A DNA stretch of 64,000 nucleotides from Mauremys mutica (GCF_020497125.1 NC_059089.1:26557282-26621281), one strand, 5' to 3'. Shown: positions 27,641-42,656, counted from the stretch's first letter. Notes: generated from the letters alone by a model not told the origin. Made by a program: numbers and translations.

Positions 27641-30600
27641 GATTAACCAACAATCCATGGTCTGCCCTGTCCTGTACAGAAACACTCTTTTAAAGAAGGG
27701 GAATATGGTCAGGAGAATAGGTCGAAGGAAAAAAGAGAAATTTTGTCCATGGGTTTCAGAAAGCTCTTTCCCCCTAGGTAAAATATTTGTCTGCACTTAC
27801 TACTCAAACAAATGTTAGACTGCACGATCAAAAACATGTTCTCATATTTTTAGAATGATCCATTTCAGATTCAATTATTTAAATCCTGCATTTCCTCCCT
27901 ACACCCTTATTTTTCTGTTTGTCCTCTGATCCTGAACACTTCACACATCTTTACTAAATTTCCCTGCAATCATGGTTTTCTATGACTTCTGCTGGTCATC
28001 TTTCTAGAGTCTCCTTATTTTGGCTTCTCTTTTTATTGGTTCAATGAAATATTGAAGACAAAGCAGAAGCATGAGCAGCCTTTATCTTTGCTTAGTTAAA
28101 CATGAAGCTTTTGTCAGGTGATTGAGAAATACAGGCGCACACAGCTGTATTTTAATCAAGTACCGTAATTTTCTTCCATTAACCTACAAAAACTTCTCCT
28201 TCGAGAGAGGCAGCGTCAATCACCAACATTTATATTATTAAAGGTCTTTTCCCCCAAAATATCTCTAGGAATCCAATCACCACAAGGATACAGACAATTC
28301 AAAAGCTCTAGCACCTAATATTATAGGCAGAATTTATCCTAGTTCAGGATGGTTGCCATATCTCTTGATATGGATTTTTGAACAGCACAAACCATTAATG
28401 TACTTAAAAAACAGAATGTGGTGTTTAACACCATGTTGTACTCCACAAAAAGGAAAAACTGACCAAGCTCACAATACTGTATTAGCTGTGCTGTTCTTCC
28501 ATTTATATTATTTAAGGTAGATCTATAGCTACCCACATGACAAATTAATATTGTTCTACAGCAGTCAGGTGTTTGGCATCACATTTTGAAACATCTACAG
28601 GCCTTCAGGGCTGAAAGTGTTCACTTCTTCAGCAATCTATAACAATTCCTCTAGAGGCCAGCACTTGGTTCACAATGAAACATGACTCCATAAATCAGAC
28701 TGCAGAAGTAGCACTTGTGTACGTCACTCTCCATCTTAGCAGTTTCGCTGAAGGATGTTGGGTAGAGATCATCTCTCAGCACTGCAACCAGAGAAAGACC
28801 ATCACAGCTGGCATTGACAAAGCATGTGCTACTCAAAACTGAAGAGACACGAAGTCTATGGGAAAAAAAAACACATCCTGCTGGTGTTAGCATGCCTCAG
28901 GCAGTGGGAGAAGCTTCAGCAACTCATCTTCAAAAGGCAGAGAGCCAGGGCTCTAGAAACCTGCAAAAATTGGCTAAGCCTGCAGTCTTCAATTCTTTAA
29001 GTTGAGCATCTTCAAAGTCTACAATTCTAACTGTAGGGCACAGCAGCTGCCACTGCAGATTTGATCCTCTCAGCTTTTGGCAGCTCTCAACTTGAAATTC
29101 TAGCAAAAGAATTTTTCCAAGTTCCTATTATTGCCTGTCATGGGTTTATAAATATTGTGCACTATCTGCTGTGGCATGGCTCTCATGGGACACCAGTGCA
29201 TGCCAAAAGCATAACAGAATGAAAAACAGTTCCTGTTCTTCAAATAAATGCTAATTTTTTTAACTGTGCTCACACGATGTGTTTGGTGATCAGCTTCAAT
29301 AGTACAGAATAGATATCAGAGGAAAAAAAGCTGATTGTCTTTTCCAGCAGTATTCAGCTGCTACTTTCATTAAGCTTGTTTAATTAGATTCCAGATGCTA
29401 ATTTGCAAGTCGATACCAGAGGGTGCAGGACAGTTTGCCTTTGAATCATTTTCTGTGATGTGATGGTCTTGCAGCACGCTACTACCTTTCAGTAGCCCTA
29501 GCAAGATATTCTCACAATTAATGCAAAAGCAAGCAGGATTGATCTTGACAGAAAAATATTAATCTACTACCCAGTTTTAATGAATTAATCTCCAGGAATT
29601 TTAAATTTCTCATCATTGCAATGTGTTTTAGCAAATGACAGTTTTTATGTCCATACCATATAATACAAAGATGTGCTGCATTTATATGATTTTGTTTACT
29701 CCTTTCAATAGAACTATCGTTAATATTTACTTTGGATTTTTTTAATCTTGTTGAACTTCCCACTGTGTATAGTAACCTAATTTTCAGTGTTCAAAAATGT
29801 AGAATTAACAGTTGGACTTTTAACCTGTTAGCCATATTAGAAAAGTGGAGAAGAATTTAAGTCTTAAAAAAAAGTCCAATTGAGTCTTCTCAGTTAGCTC
29901 TTAGCTATTAGATTGTTCTGATGTGTTGTTATATCACTATTTTAATTAACATAACACCCAATAAACATAAAACCAGTCTCGAGACTACATATCAATTTCA
30001 ATAAATTGGTAGACTACATTTCTACATGCTTGATGCAATAGTGAATTTCTCCTGCCATTTAAGGTTGTGTATGAAGACAATTAGGCTGACCTTTAAGTAA
30101 AAAAATTGGAAGTTTACCAATTTTTGGTGCTTTTTAAAAAAATGTTACACAAAAATGGCTTAAAAATCCGAGAATCTTGATAACTAATTGAAAATGAGAT
30201 TTAAGGTTTTCTTTTCAAGACGGCGAAAAATTATGCTATTAAATTTTAAGAAGGGATTGTGCAGTAGCTATTGTTCCTAAGGATTTTAGGCGTTGTTGTC
30301 AATTCAGGCAGCACATGTTAAAAAAACAGTTACACCGGAAACTGGACAGAGTAAAAAATGTGATGTGTCACTCTCACAATGGTTTGCATTACACAGGCGG
30401 CGACTCCACCTTTACTTGATATTTAATGGATTTTTCTGTTAGTCGCACAACCTTCATGCTATTTAAATGAAGGAATGAGTTTGAGTGCCTAATTAAAAAT
30501 ATTCCAAATTCTGACAACATTGCTTCTGCATTCTACACACTAAACAAAGTCCTGTCTCATTAGGTGCTCTCTGCAGCACAGCAGCTTTGCAATCTTCATC

Positions 30601-32237
30601 TTGTTTGTTATCAAAACTTAAAAAACTATTTTAACAGAACTATAACTACTTCATATGTAACATTCTGGGAGTCTCTCTCTAGGAGTAATTTGAAAGGTGA
30701 TCCATTTATTGCCCATTGTGTAATCTTTTAACAAATTTAACAACTGGAAAAGCGCTCATTACTAATTTTTAATCAATTGTTAATCCACGTGAAGCTACTC
30801 CATAAGAAAATTTAACAGAATAAACCAACGCACTTAAAATTGTAAATTTAAATAACTTCAGATAGGAATTCAGTGGCATTATGGGATCACGCTGCTGAAT
30901 ACAATTGCATAAAGACTTAAGAAATTGGTCTATAGCAGAGATGCAACACAAATTAGTGAAATCTGAAGACATTTATTGCAGTTAATCAACTTTCCATTTT
31001 GCCACCATATGATTCAGTTAAACACTAAATACCTTAAAGTAATGTTATAGCTATCTTTGATGTTCCAATGACAATTATGAAAAATAACTAAATGTTAATG
31101 TCATTTTTAATCTACTTCAAACTCTCCATTTTGTATTCAATTCTCATTTTTTTTCTTTAACATTTAGAATTATTAATCAATTGCAACTAGAAGAAGCATG
31201 CATTCAAGGAAAGTTTGAAGAGATTAATGTGGTTTAAAGGAGGCCTTGACATTACTGAGGCATTTTACCAGATATAGTCAGAGGAAGCGTCTTAATTCTT
31301 TTAATTTTATTTTCATCAATAGTATATTTGCAGACAACTGTGGATTTTTCACCGTTTTAGGTAAACAGTTATTGAACAATAACTGGTTTTTAAAAATCCT
31401 AGTATACTTTATATTCTACATACGTGTGAAGAAATGCTATACATAAATAAAAACAATGCAATGGATGTGTTCATAAACAGATATGATGAGAATGGACCAT
31501 ATTATTCTGGTACATAATGTATCCAAAACTTGATCATGGCACCACGGCTTTCAGCTTTTACTCTTAAATTATTACGGTTGCATAGTAATACGCATTTATA
31601 GATTTTTTTCAAGTTTGGTACAGACCATCAGCAAAACTACTTATAAATGTTCAGATAACATCTTTTAGGTAGATCCTGAAGATTGGAATACAGTTGTTAT
31701 TCGAATGGCCACAGCCAACTTGAAATCCAGTCAGTTTCAAAAAATGAGTGAAAGGTAGTTTCAGGCACTGGCTTCTGCCAATTTTTGTGGTTTTATAATC
31801 ACATTTTCCTTTCTTTAAAAGAATGTGAAAGACATACAAAGAGGGGGGAGGATGAGGAAATGACTATACAGGGGAAAGAGTGAAACTGATTTTACAGGGA
31901 CTCTCATGTACCTAAAGTAAACTGTAAACAGAATTATTTCTCCTCCAATCTTTCACCTACATTAATCAGAAAAGCTTTTGCAAGAACCAAATAAAAAGAA
32001 ATTACAGACAGAAGTATTGGGATTTGTAAATTAGCTATGTCCATTTGAATTTTTTGACAGCTCTCTAATAAGCCAGCATACTATAGGGTGACATTGGGAG
32101 CAGGATGGGTTTATTTTTTTTTTTTTAAACTAAAGCAACATTCAGTATTAGCATTAAACCCATTCGATGTATGTCAGTGTTTTGAGAATTACTGAAAGAA
32201 GAAATACTAAATTAAAAAACCCCAAAACATTCCTTAC

Positions 32238-32296
32238 CTCTATGTCTGGTTTGTATTTATCTTCAAATACTGCCATTGCTGCCAATGATCCAGAAC
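32238..32296 (-). CDS. PSMB7: PSMB7 coding exon 6
   Basis: The smallest coding exon is 59 nt: two bases completing a glycine codon, then 19 codons reading SGSLAAMAVFEDKYKPDIE. The SGS turn holds the serine that hydrogen-bonds near the catalytic threonine in N-terminal nucleophile hydrolases. The minus-strand acceptor is atcgtag (32297-32303) and the donor gtaagg (32232-32237). It joins in frame to exons 5 and 7. Confidence 0.93.
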
Positions 32297-35200
32297 CTAC
32301 GATAATAAAGTGAAGACATTTATTTCAATTTTGATGTAGCTGTAACATAACTGCTGAATTTCTGTAGAGTATTTTTAGAAGAAAACAAGAGTGTCAATAA
32401 AACTGTGACACACCACAAATTTGACTTAAGCTCATTAAAATACTGACCCTTATTTTACCACATACCATTTAAACGTCTGTTCTCGTGACAGGTGACACTT
32501 ACTTGAGTCCCAAATTTACCTCTAGTCCATACAGACTTGGTGTGGTCCTATTTTTATTAGTGTAAATTATTTACAGTAAAATGCTGAAATATGAAAACAA
32601 GGTTATAGAAAGGGAGTTAAATGAATGCCAGAGTATATATTTTCTGTCCCACTCCTGTGCCTTGCCAGGTTGCAGGGTGTAACGCTAAATACCAAGACAC
32701 TTAGAAAGAATAGATTGTTTTAACTAGTTGCCCTGGGATAGTCACCTTGACACATGGAGACAAGTGCACCAGCAATGGCACTAGCTGCTGCCACCAGGTT
32801 ATTTTCCACATTTACTTTCATCAGTTTATTATACAGCATTTATTTTGAGCCTTTTTTTTTTTTACTTTGTACTTTGAAGAGTAACAGGAAATAGACAAAA
32901 TGACAAATATGGAGCCAAGCATTTAATATCACATCTCTGCTCCATTCAAAGATTGCACTACAAGAGTACTGATGCAACATAACCCCACTTTTCCTGAAGC
33001 AATGTACTTGCAGGCTTTACACATAAACATGCACTTCCTACACATGGACAAAAAGCAGCTCAGCACTATTTGAAATTTTAGACTTGCTTTGTTCAGAGAA
33101 GAGTGGATCTTTAGGAAGACATCATCTTGTCTCTACATGCCCCTGACAATATTTCAGGACGCTCTACTTTTGGAGAGTGAATAAAGTTATCTACAATTTT
33201 TTACTCCAATTAAAGATTTTTTTGGCATTTATTACTTTTTAAAGTGTTTTGCATAGCACTATCTGTTTAGCTGGGTCACACAGAAAGCTGTATTTTCTAT
33301 TTAAAATGATTTGTGTACATCGCTTGACCAGCTCAATGGTTTAGCAAAAGAAAAAGACAGCGATTAAACAGTTTCAAATGAGGTGTCCTGCTGATTTTAT
33401 CCAGTCTGCTGAATGTATAATGAAAAAGGAGAAGCTGACAGTGACACTGTTGAGGAAATACAGACTACCTTATCTGAACCATTTAAGGAAGTCCAATTAT
33501 AGATCAAATTTAAAGGGTAGGAACAGCAGATTTACAGACACAAATCAATGAACATGGTAATCCCAATGAATATGACAGATATTCCTGTTACAGAATATTG
33601 CTGTGGTTGAGGATCATTACCTTTACAGTACCAAATACATCACATCTAAAAACAGTAGGATGCTCCAAGTGTGTACTTGCATTACAAGCAATGACTATTC
33701 ATTTAGGCCTTGGAGCAATATGTGATTCCATTTTTTAACAGTTAAAACTGGAAACAAAAAGAATTTGAGGGACTGGCAGCCGAAGAGAACCATATAAACA
33801 GATGTGTCAACAGACAAAACACCAAACAAAAGACATTTCACTGATTCTCTAACCAAAGGCAAAATAAATTGTGTTCTGGAATAGATATGGGATCCTGTGT
33901 ATAAATGAAGATGCAAAAACAAAGCTAGTCTAAGTGAAATTATATGGAAAAGCAATTCTAACTGGAGAGATAAAGAGCCACATGGGGGATGGATCCCAAA
34001 ACTATAGGTGCTTCCTTAATTCAGATAAGGCCCTCTGCAAGCAGGATGGGAAGCCTACTGAAAATACTAGAAACCAGTATTTTAGAACTGCTTATACTAG
34101 GATCTAGGTGTCTTTCACATGATTAACAGTATGACTGAATAAAATAAAGTTTCCAGAATATAAGTGTAAAAGTAATATTTCAAAGACAAGATTATTGTTC
34201 TTAAGTAATAACCACATAAGAGAAAAATTTATATTCCTTAATTTTCTAAAACTTCTGCGAATGCTCTCCCATTTTATATACCTTTCTTTTGTACATACAC
34301 TTCCTGTGTACACCAATGGATGCACTTAGAGAAGAGGATAGGTAGATTTCCCAACCATCCACTTATTCTACATAGCATTTGTGTTGTTCGCTCTTCAGTT
34401 AGAATGGTTTTCCTTATGAGCAATAATCTCAAACAAAGCACAAATGGAATAGATGTAGTCTTCCACTCCACCAGTTGCTTGGTGAAAAGAGATCCCAAGG
34501 ACAAAATCCTAAGTGGGTTTTAAGCCCAGAAAGTTCAGAACTCCAGGATAAGAACAAAGCAAACTTTTAAAGAAAGGAAAGTCTCTAGTGTATAAAAAAA
34601 AGTTACGTAACATAAAAAAATGCACTTTAAATGTGCCTTAGAGTTGCCCCTTATTATTTATACTGCTCAAGATAACAAATAAGTATTAGATTTGAAATTC
34701 ACATTAAATAATGAATTTAGTTTATCCCACACACAAGGAAGCTTTCAAAGAGGTGCTGAAAGCCTGTAAAATTCTGAGACCTGTATTTTTACATTAGTTA
34801 ACCTACATACATCCAGAAACAAAGGAGGTCCATGAAGGTGCTAACAAAACTAATAAAAATACAACGCAGAGCTTGAAGTGGGAGTGCAATGTTTCTCTAC
34901 AAATTCTGAATTTTACGTCGAATTTGTACATCCTGAGTATGTGTTTTATATTTACAGTACAGCTTTATTGCCTCACATTTAAAGAAAAGTGCCCTGCCAG
35001 GAGGCTTACTGCACAGCCAACAGAGTTCAAGTCTTCTGAGGACGTATGGATTTTTGAACGATGGAGCTCAACAGGGACTTTGGGTAATATCTGAAATTTA
35101 TAAATTGTATTTTTATGCTTATACTTGCAACCCAAGAATATGGATGCATTTTTACAAGAGTAAGTAAATACATTTTATTATTCTGCATTCCTCTAGTAAT

Positions 35201-36545
35201 CCAAATAATCCACTACTTGACAACACTGATGTGAGGTACTTTGGAGAGTGAGCTTGATCCATTCACACTAAAATGTGTATCAATTGAAACCGTTTAGCAA
35301 AAACGGCTTAAATTCTTGTGTACAAGATGATGAATTCAGCCATTACATGATCTGTTTGGCTGTGTATACAGCTGCAGACCTGGCAGAACGCCAGCTATGG
35401 ACAGTTGCTTCCAAGTACAGCTGTAGAACTTCACTATCAAACACCAACTTCCCAGTGGCTGTCAAATGTATGATCCAAACAAATCCACAAAGTTCCAGGT
35501 ATTTTGGATGCCTTGGGAAAGTTATATATTATGACTGGCAAGCAGGCAATAAAAATCCATGGAACTAAGTGAAAGCTGGACATCCGATTTTTCTCACTGC
35601 AATGCCCATTGAAATCACAGAAAAACCAGGGTCCTAAGGAACTGTGGGTAGCCTATTTGTATGTGAGAACCAAAACTGTTCTCTTATTTATGTATTCTAT
35701 ATCCACAAACATTAATTTCTAACAAGCATGCAGAAAGAAGTTAAACATTTTCTAACGTTAACGCTTGAAGAGATGTAAAAATCATAACATTGCAAAATAT
35801 AATCCATTACTGTCTATTAGGGAAAGAAACACAATTACTAGAAAAGAGACCAGGTAGGAGAAGTAATATCATTAGTGGACCAATTTCTGACAAAATAGAA
35901 GATATTACCTCACCCGCCTTGTGTCTCTCATATCCTGGAAGCAACAGGGCAACAACAACACTGCAAATTACTAGAAATTCTGATGAGAACTTTAAGCAGG
36001 GGTCAAATTGGGCCAGTTAATAGCAACACAGTGAACCAGTGTGCTTCTCTGATGGCTGCCCCTGGTGCTTGAGATTCTAAGCTTTAATTTTTAAAAGAGA
36101 GTTTCTAGACCTCATATTTGAAAAATAACCTTCAAATGTGAAACAAATGTAACTGGTATAGTGAGGTCTGCAAGTACCCTGAAACAATAGCTCTAACAGA
36201 GATGGGAAAGGCACCTATTCAGCTCAATGTTATATTAATGCTACAGACTATTGATCTTATCTTTAAACTAGGTTAACCACTGATTAAAGTATGACATTAC
36301 GAGACAATCATATTATAAACATCAGAACACTCTACTGGTAGGGGGCATTTCACTTTGCATTGGAAGAGGGCAGGCCAGGGGTGTAAAAGAAAACACCACT
36401 CATTTTCTCTCCAATAAAACCGCTGTCTTTCAAGAATTAGAGACAGATTTTTCAAAAATTTTCAACACTGGGAAAAGTTGTAAGCTGCTGGCAGGTGAGT
36501 ACTTTTAAAAGACTACCTACTTCAAGCAGGTGCTCAAATGGGAGC

Positions 36546-37239
36546 TGCGATGGGGTATCCACCCCACACTTGCCCTGAAGGGGTTAATGGAGGCCAGATG
36601 GGCCAATTAACCTATTCGGCTGAAGGCTGAGAAGAGAGCCCTAATTAGGGGAGGCTCATCTGTGTGGGAACCAGTGGGGTTTCTATAAAGCCAGGGAGGT
36701 AAGCTGCAATCGCTCCCTGGGAGAAGGGAGATATGTTTGGAGGCTACAGAGACAGGTAGCCCATCGTTGCTCCCTGGGATGAGGGAGTAGAAAGGCTGGC
36801 AAACCCCCCGGGGGGGGATGCCGGTGTGGGAAGTAGCCCAGAGAGTAAGCAGCAAGGCTGGGGACCAAACAGACCTTGGCTGCATGTTCTAGGGTCCCTG
36901 GGCTAGAACCAAGAGTAGCAGGTAGGCCCAGGTTCCCCTACCCAGCTCTGGGGAAATGGCACCAGCAGGGCAGTGTAGGGGAACCCTAAGTCACTGTGTA
37001 AGTGACAGACTTTGAAGGACTACAGCCCGGAAGGGAAAACATACAGTGACCTGGACATAAGGCTGAGTCACGAAGAGGCGGCAGCAGCAGCTTGTGAAGT
37101 GTGAGAGGGGCTGCAGACCAGAAGAGAGAGACTGAATAATGGTGTGCAACCATGGGAAGGGGCATCAGTCTCGCAGAGCTAATCTCCAAATGGCCAGGAG
37201 GAGGCACCATCCATGCGGTGAGTGAAATGCCCCATCACA
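36546..37239. mobile_element. Solo-LTR-like repeat
   Basis: The 694-bp unit is GC-richer than its surroundings. It begins tgcgatgggg and ends ccccatcaca, so it starts TG and ends CA with short inverted ends. The flanking 5-mers are ggagc (left) and ggagt (right), a 4-of-5 match. These are the marks of a solo LTR left by recombination of an old LTR retroelement. A short-TIR DNA element is an alternative. No coding frame is present. Confidence 0.5.
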
Positions 37240-37409
37240 GGAGTCATTGGACACAACTTCTTATGAAAATCTGGCCATAAAAACGAAAACTAAAAGGACT
37301 AGGGGCAAATTTCTAAATACACATTTGGCACAATGGCACAAAGGGAAAACAAGCAACAGTTATATGTTTGCCAACTGTAACAGCAACTTGGATATGTGGA
37401 ATTCATCTA

Positions 37410-37510
37410 GGGTGACAAGATGGGACACAATGGGGGGGGAATATTGGGACAAATTGTGTCCCAACTGATGTATGGGACAAACGCCTAAATATCGGGATGT
37501 CTGGTCACTC
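37410..37510. mobile_element. Small TA-flanked inverted-repeat element (MITE-like)
   Basis: The unit of about 100 bp has imperfect inverted ends (gggtgacaagatggga on the left, tgtctggtcactc on the right) and TA on both sides. This fits a mariner/Tc1-type miniature element. A G-run and repeated 'gggaca' motifs lie inside. It cannot encode a transposase. Confidence 0.55.
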
Positions 37511-40500
37511 TAAATTCCTCTGGAAAGCTGCTCTGACTTTACATAGATAGCATTCAATATAAAACACTGGCAGTTGAGGTTCAACCTCACTGATTAATCA
37601 AAAGCATAGCTGTTCAATTATAATAATTAATATCTCAAAGCCACTGAAAGGATTAATAAAGCACTGTCATACTGGGTAATTCAATGAATTGTTTCATCTC
37701 TAATCTCACATTCAACATAATAATCATATTACATTTTTGCTTTAGGTATGTTTAACAGCATCTCTCTTTCCTCAGCTCAACACAGACACAAACATCTCTT
37801 CTTAAAAGTGATTTGAAAGCTGCATAATTACCATGCTTAATTAAAAAAATAATCTTCTAATGAAGAGCAAGTTTTTTAAAAGTGCATTGTCTGATCCATT
37901 TTAAAGACCCACACACTTCCAGATATGTAAACATTAGAAGCACAGCTTCAGTCAAAAAGCTTCATTATATTAAACTAATTTTTATTTCTATGATCAATTT
38001 AAGAACAGTAAAAACTCAGTAAACATAAAAAAATACAAAAGTATAGCACTTCCAATGATCTGTCAGCCCTAAAACACAGTTAACCTTGCACATGTTTTCT
38101 GTAAGCATCATTTTAGGAAGATGCTTCTTAAAGAATTAGTAATTAACCAAACAGCTAAACAAGTAACATTGTAAATTGCTAGACATGTTGAAACATACAA
38201 ATAAAATTTTAAACTAAGATTTGAGAGGTTAAAATCTGTACTAAAAGTTTTTTAATCTGGTAATTAATATGGACATGGGACCTAACATTTCTGAGGTCAA
38301 AACAGATTAATTTTTAAAACTGCTTTATGGAATCTGGCATTCCATTAGAATCTGCCACTAGGTTAAGTAGTAAAAGTAAGTGTATGGACTCTGTTGTAAT
38401 GGAATTTTAGGTTAGAATCACACTGTCCTTTATATAACTTAGGAGTTTTCAAATTGTCTTAGCAGTTAACTTTCATTTTAAAATTTTAGTATTTGCACTA
38501 AAAAAATCCAGATGTAAGTGATTTCCCCCACCCCTCCCATTTCATAATTAATTGCAATGGCTTTTTAAAATCAGCTTACTGGATCTTTTTTTTAGCAGAA
38601 CTTCCACTGCAGAGAACTTCCGAGTGCTTAACAGGCAGTCCATTTTCAGCACCCAAGGACCTGTTTGCTACCTCAGTCTGCCACTCTGGAGGAGGTATTC
38701 AGCGTTGAGAGAGTAACATTTAGAACTTTCTAATCCATCAGTGTCAGGGCTCTCTGACAGGGCACTTATTCACACACACTCATTGTTATTCAATTTGCTG
38801 CTCATTCTAGGTAAAAATTCAGTGCTCTCCACAGCCCCATCGATTGAGATCATTTTTCAATCTGGTTCCTGGCTCAACGGCCTAGTCTCTCAGTGGTACA
38901 GCCGACATTGCCAATGCATGAAGAGCTGATTTATGAATATAAAACAATGTTGGTACCAAGGGACTAAGTTTAGCCACTAGAGACCACTGGAATATATCTT
39001 ACTGCTTCCGAAAGCTGAACTACAGACTTCAAGCAGTTTAATTTTATGCATGTATTTCATTATAAGTCTTGGCTAGAAGCTTTCCTAGACAAGCCAAGCA
39101 ATCAGACAATCTTGCATCGTTTGCTGAAATCCAAAGTTGTCCTTTGTCAGCATAAACAGTTTAATTTGATGCTTTCACTCCTGAGTAAGCACTGAGTTTC
39201 TTTTAAACCCTCTGCAAAGGAAGACACTCTGTATTCACCACTCACTACAGAAAAATCCATTTTGCCCTTATATAAAATTTACCAGTTAATTTGTCATTTG
39301 AAAACATTCTTTGGCGTTAAGTGTGACAACTTACTTTTTTTTTTTTTTTTAAGTTAACAGTTAAACAACAAAAAAACCCTTTAGTTCCAGATGCATCTGT
39401 AAAGAGAAGGGTATAGCCATCTCCATTACAAATACTATGCACTTCTGACTCAGTGAACCAACCCCTATAAAATGGAACCAGTTTGTAAACCATACAATGT
39501 GTGTACCTGTTCTAGGTATTGAGCAACCAGCTGGAGCAGCGTAAACTTGGTTTCAAACACAAAGCATACGAAGACAGATTCATACTGTGCCATTTTTCAA
39601 ATACTGATAACTGTCTTTGGTTTGTAATGAGGTATCAAAGTTCCAGCCCATTACCCCAGCTTTGCACCCATCAGCCATATAATTACCACTACTCTTGACT
39701 TTCTCTCTCTCCTGCTTAAAGGCAGCCCAACCCAAACCAATCAAATCTACCATTTCCTGCCAAAAACCTTGTATCCCACCACCACTTCTTTCTGCAGGTC
39801 ATAACAGCACCGCAATCTCTAGATGTTATTTAAACATTGCTACTATACAAGCTTGAACCAAATTTTAATTAAGCATGGAACCTGTCTGCACAATGTGGAC
39901 TGGACAGGAGGTAGAAACCACACATTTGGTGCTCAGTATGGTAGGATACTGGATGTTCTTTGGATTACTTTTTGCTTATGCTTTTAAATAAACAAAAGAT
40001 CTGGTACATCAGAAAATGAAACAAGTTTAAGCAAAAGAGAACTAAAATGGCTAGAACGGTACATACATCTTATATGAACTGCTCCTGCTAGCTTATTTTC
40101 TTTAGTCAGAATCTGTGACCCGTCTAGAGAAGTATCAGACTTTAATGCTTTTTAAAGCAAAAGTTCCAAAAGAAACCATATAGATAAAAACAGATTGTAT
40201 TCCTACACCACTGGTTCACTAATCAATCACTACCTATTTGCATTATTTATGCAAAGTAAAGTAATTTATGGTTTTATATTTGGTAATGTATTGGTTTTAG
40301 AGCACATTAGAAAATACAAAACCAAATTAGTATTATTTTTTTAATTCTATCAAGAGCTAGAGTAGATCATGACATCACAAATAATACAACTGTTTCATTA
40401 ATTTTATATGCTAAGTAAATTTACCAGTTTCTAAGGTAATGGCACCATCTATTGGTCTAGTACCATCTTAGCAGAATATCTAAATTAATCAGAATTCACA

Positions 40501-41686
40501 TTACGAACAGCACAATCCTGTTAATTTACTGTTTTACTTTAACAACCTAAAAGTCATTTAAAACCCTAATTGTGAAAGGATGTGTGTTTTATAAATAGGG
40601 ACGTGTTAGATGTTAGTTTTTTTTAAAAATGCATTATCTTTGTTTAATATATTAAATCAGTTCTTTCAAGCAATTACCTTGTAAATGGATGCGTATATAT
40701 CTCAGGCACTAATGAGAAACCATTCTCAGTAATGTTTGTGAGAGGCATCAGAAGGAAAGCTTTTGTAAGTTGCCTAAAATCAGCTTACATAAAGGAGTTT
40801 AGAATGTATCTAGTTTTCACTCACATGGATGAAAAACAAAATTAAAATTACACAAAAGTAATAATGAATTGTAGTGTTCTCATGATCACATTGAGAAGAA
40901 TTTGGAGACACAAAGACACACTCTGCAGACACCAGAAATGTTTTTATAATCCAGTCAATAAGACACTTCTACCTGTGTTCCTCAATTCTAACGAATTAAG
41001 TAGAATGCTACAACGCCAATAAAAATAGCCCTATTATTCCTGAGAATTCAGTAGGGAATAGCATGGGGGACAGGCAGAGGAAAGAGGATGGCATGAGGGT
41101 CAAATGGATTGGTAAAGAGGAGCTCAATTAACCACAATCCCTAGTAAACATCCATTTTATTAGCCCATCTATTCGCTAACGTGGCATTCTGCAGCATGGG
41201 CAAATTATAACTGAGAAACTGATGGATGCATATTAGGTGATAGAGGGAGAGGCACCTACTGGGGTAAATATCCTAACATGTTATAACACCTCATCCTGGA
41301 TAGCGGTACCACCCAGACCTCCAGGGAAATATCAGTGATCCATTGCTTTGGTTGTCAGTGTTTTAGAGAAGCAGACTCTTTGGCCATTGGGGTCTGAGTG
41401 CACAGCAACAGAAAAAGTCATTCTGTTTCCAGACATAGTTGTTGTAGAAGCCAATTTTAAGATATTCTAGCTAGATGGAAGTTTTTACTGAAGACGGCCC
41501 TTTAAAAAACTTTGAAGAATATGCCATAGAGTATTTTATATGATTGATCTGAGGAGTCTGACAAGAAAAGCCTGTGTAGAGGGCAATGAGTAACCTAATT
41601 TTAATTTCAGTTCAACTTTCTCCATTTAAAACTTACTTAGAATGATAGTAACCATACTAGAGAAGGACAAATTTAAATGCTGTAAA

Positions 41687-42191
41687 TTGGGGTGTCAAAC
41701 TCCTGGCTGGCAGGACGGATCCAGCCCACTTGATATATTTATGTGGCCTTGTACATTACGTTCAGATTCTGCAGAACCTACACTTTCATTTCAAAGAAAA
41801 GCCCTCAACCTCCAAAATAAGGCAAAGAGTCAAACGATGCGAAGCTGACTTCCTGAGTCTGCAGACAACCTGAAATAATGGTTCTAGCAATGTCAACATC
41901 CCCAGCGACACTAATTTCAGATGAGCATTAACTATATAGCCCAATCATCACAATGTACAAATAATTTACATTTCATTACTTATTTAATTTGCAGTCTGAT
42001 AGATAATAAGGATGACAACTTTTAGTTACTGGCTAGAGGCCATATTTTCTATATTTGAACTTTGTGCAAACCTATTAACATTACTCGGTGTCTGGTGTGG
42101 GTGCAGGAGACTAAGTAGTCCTAAATTTATTCCACAGACCATAATTCAAAATAGAATTCAGCACTTTCCAAAGAATGAGTTTGACACTCCT
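41687..42191. mobile_element. Non-autonomous hAT-like DNA transposon
   Basis: The 505-bp unit begins ggggtgtcaaactc near 41689 and ends gagtttgacactcct. These inverted ends are typical of hAT elements. The flanking 8-mers gctgtaaa (41679-41686) and gctataaa (42192-42199) match at 7 of 8 bases, as expected for an older target duplication. It has no transposase frame. Confidence 0.75.
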
Positions 42192-42557
42192 GCTATAAAT
42201 GCTCACTTAGGAGAAAGAATGGGTGAAATGCTGAGATACTGAGATTTCTGTGGCTTTACCTTCAACTACATTTCCATGCTATTTTCCTTCCCGTAACAAA
42301 ACTATAGAGGTTATAGCCATTATGGCTCACCTGCAAGTCACAGAGCTTGTTAAATACTACAGGATTCTGAACACAGGGGTCCTCTGGACATGTCTAAATA
42401 ATTAAAAAATTGATCAATATACCTAGAAATATAATCTTATCTGGATGACTTGGATAGACATCTCAAGGCTTCCTTGAGGGGACGTAATGTTTATTCTGTA
42501 AGTTAGTATTCCCAGATAACTGTGTCTTTAAAAATAATTCTAGTCATATTTAAAAAC

Positions 42558-42656
42558 TTGGACTCCAGCCCAAGACCACAATTAAATAGCCCTGTAGCCT
42601 GAGTCAGCTGACACAGGCCAGCCCTGGGTGTTTATCTGCAGTGTAGACACACCCTA
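42558..42656. repeat. Fragment of a turtle-type interspersed repeat
   Basis: The stretch contains 'gcctgagtcagctgacacag' and ends 'cagtgtagacacaccct'. This phrase recurs in reptile genomes at the end of a short inverted-repeat element (a complementary 'ggtgtgtctacactg' end would be the other terminus). Only one end was recognised here, so the class is uncertain. Confidence 0.4.

Larger units (their letters stand above)
15234..32237 (-). other. PSMB7: PSMB7 intron 6 (about 17 kb)
   Basis: This is the largest intron. It holds a 668-bp hAT-like element at 18188-18855 and a MIR/CORE-SINE-like fragment near 27530-27640. Poly-T tracts lie at 19371-19385 and 24181-24199, and a short TA repeat near 23517. 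The rest is AT-rich single-copy-looking sequence. None of its small open frames shows a recognisable domain or exon structure. Confidence 0.75.
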
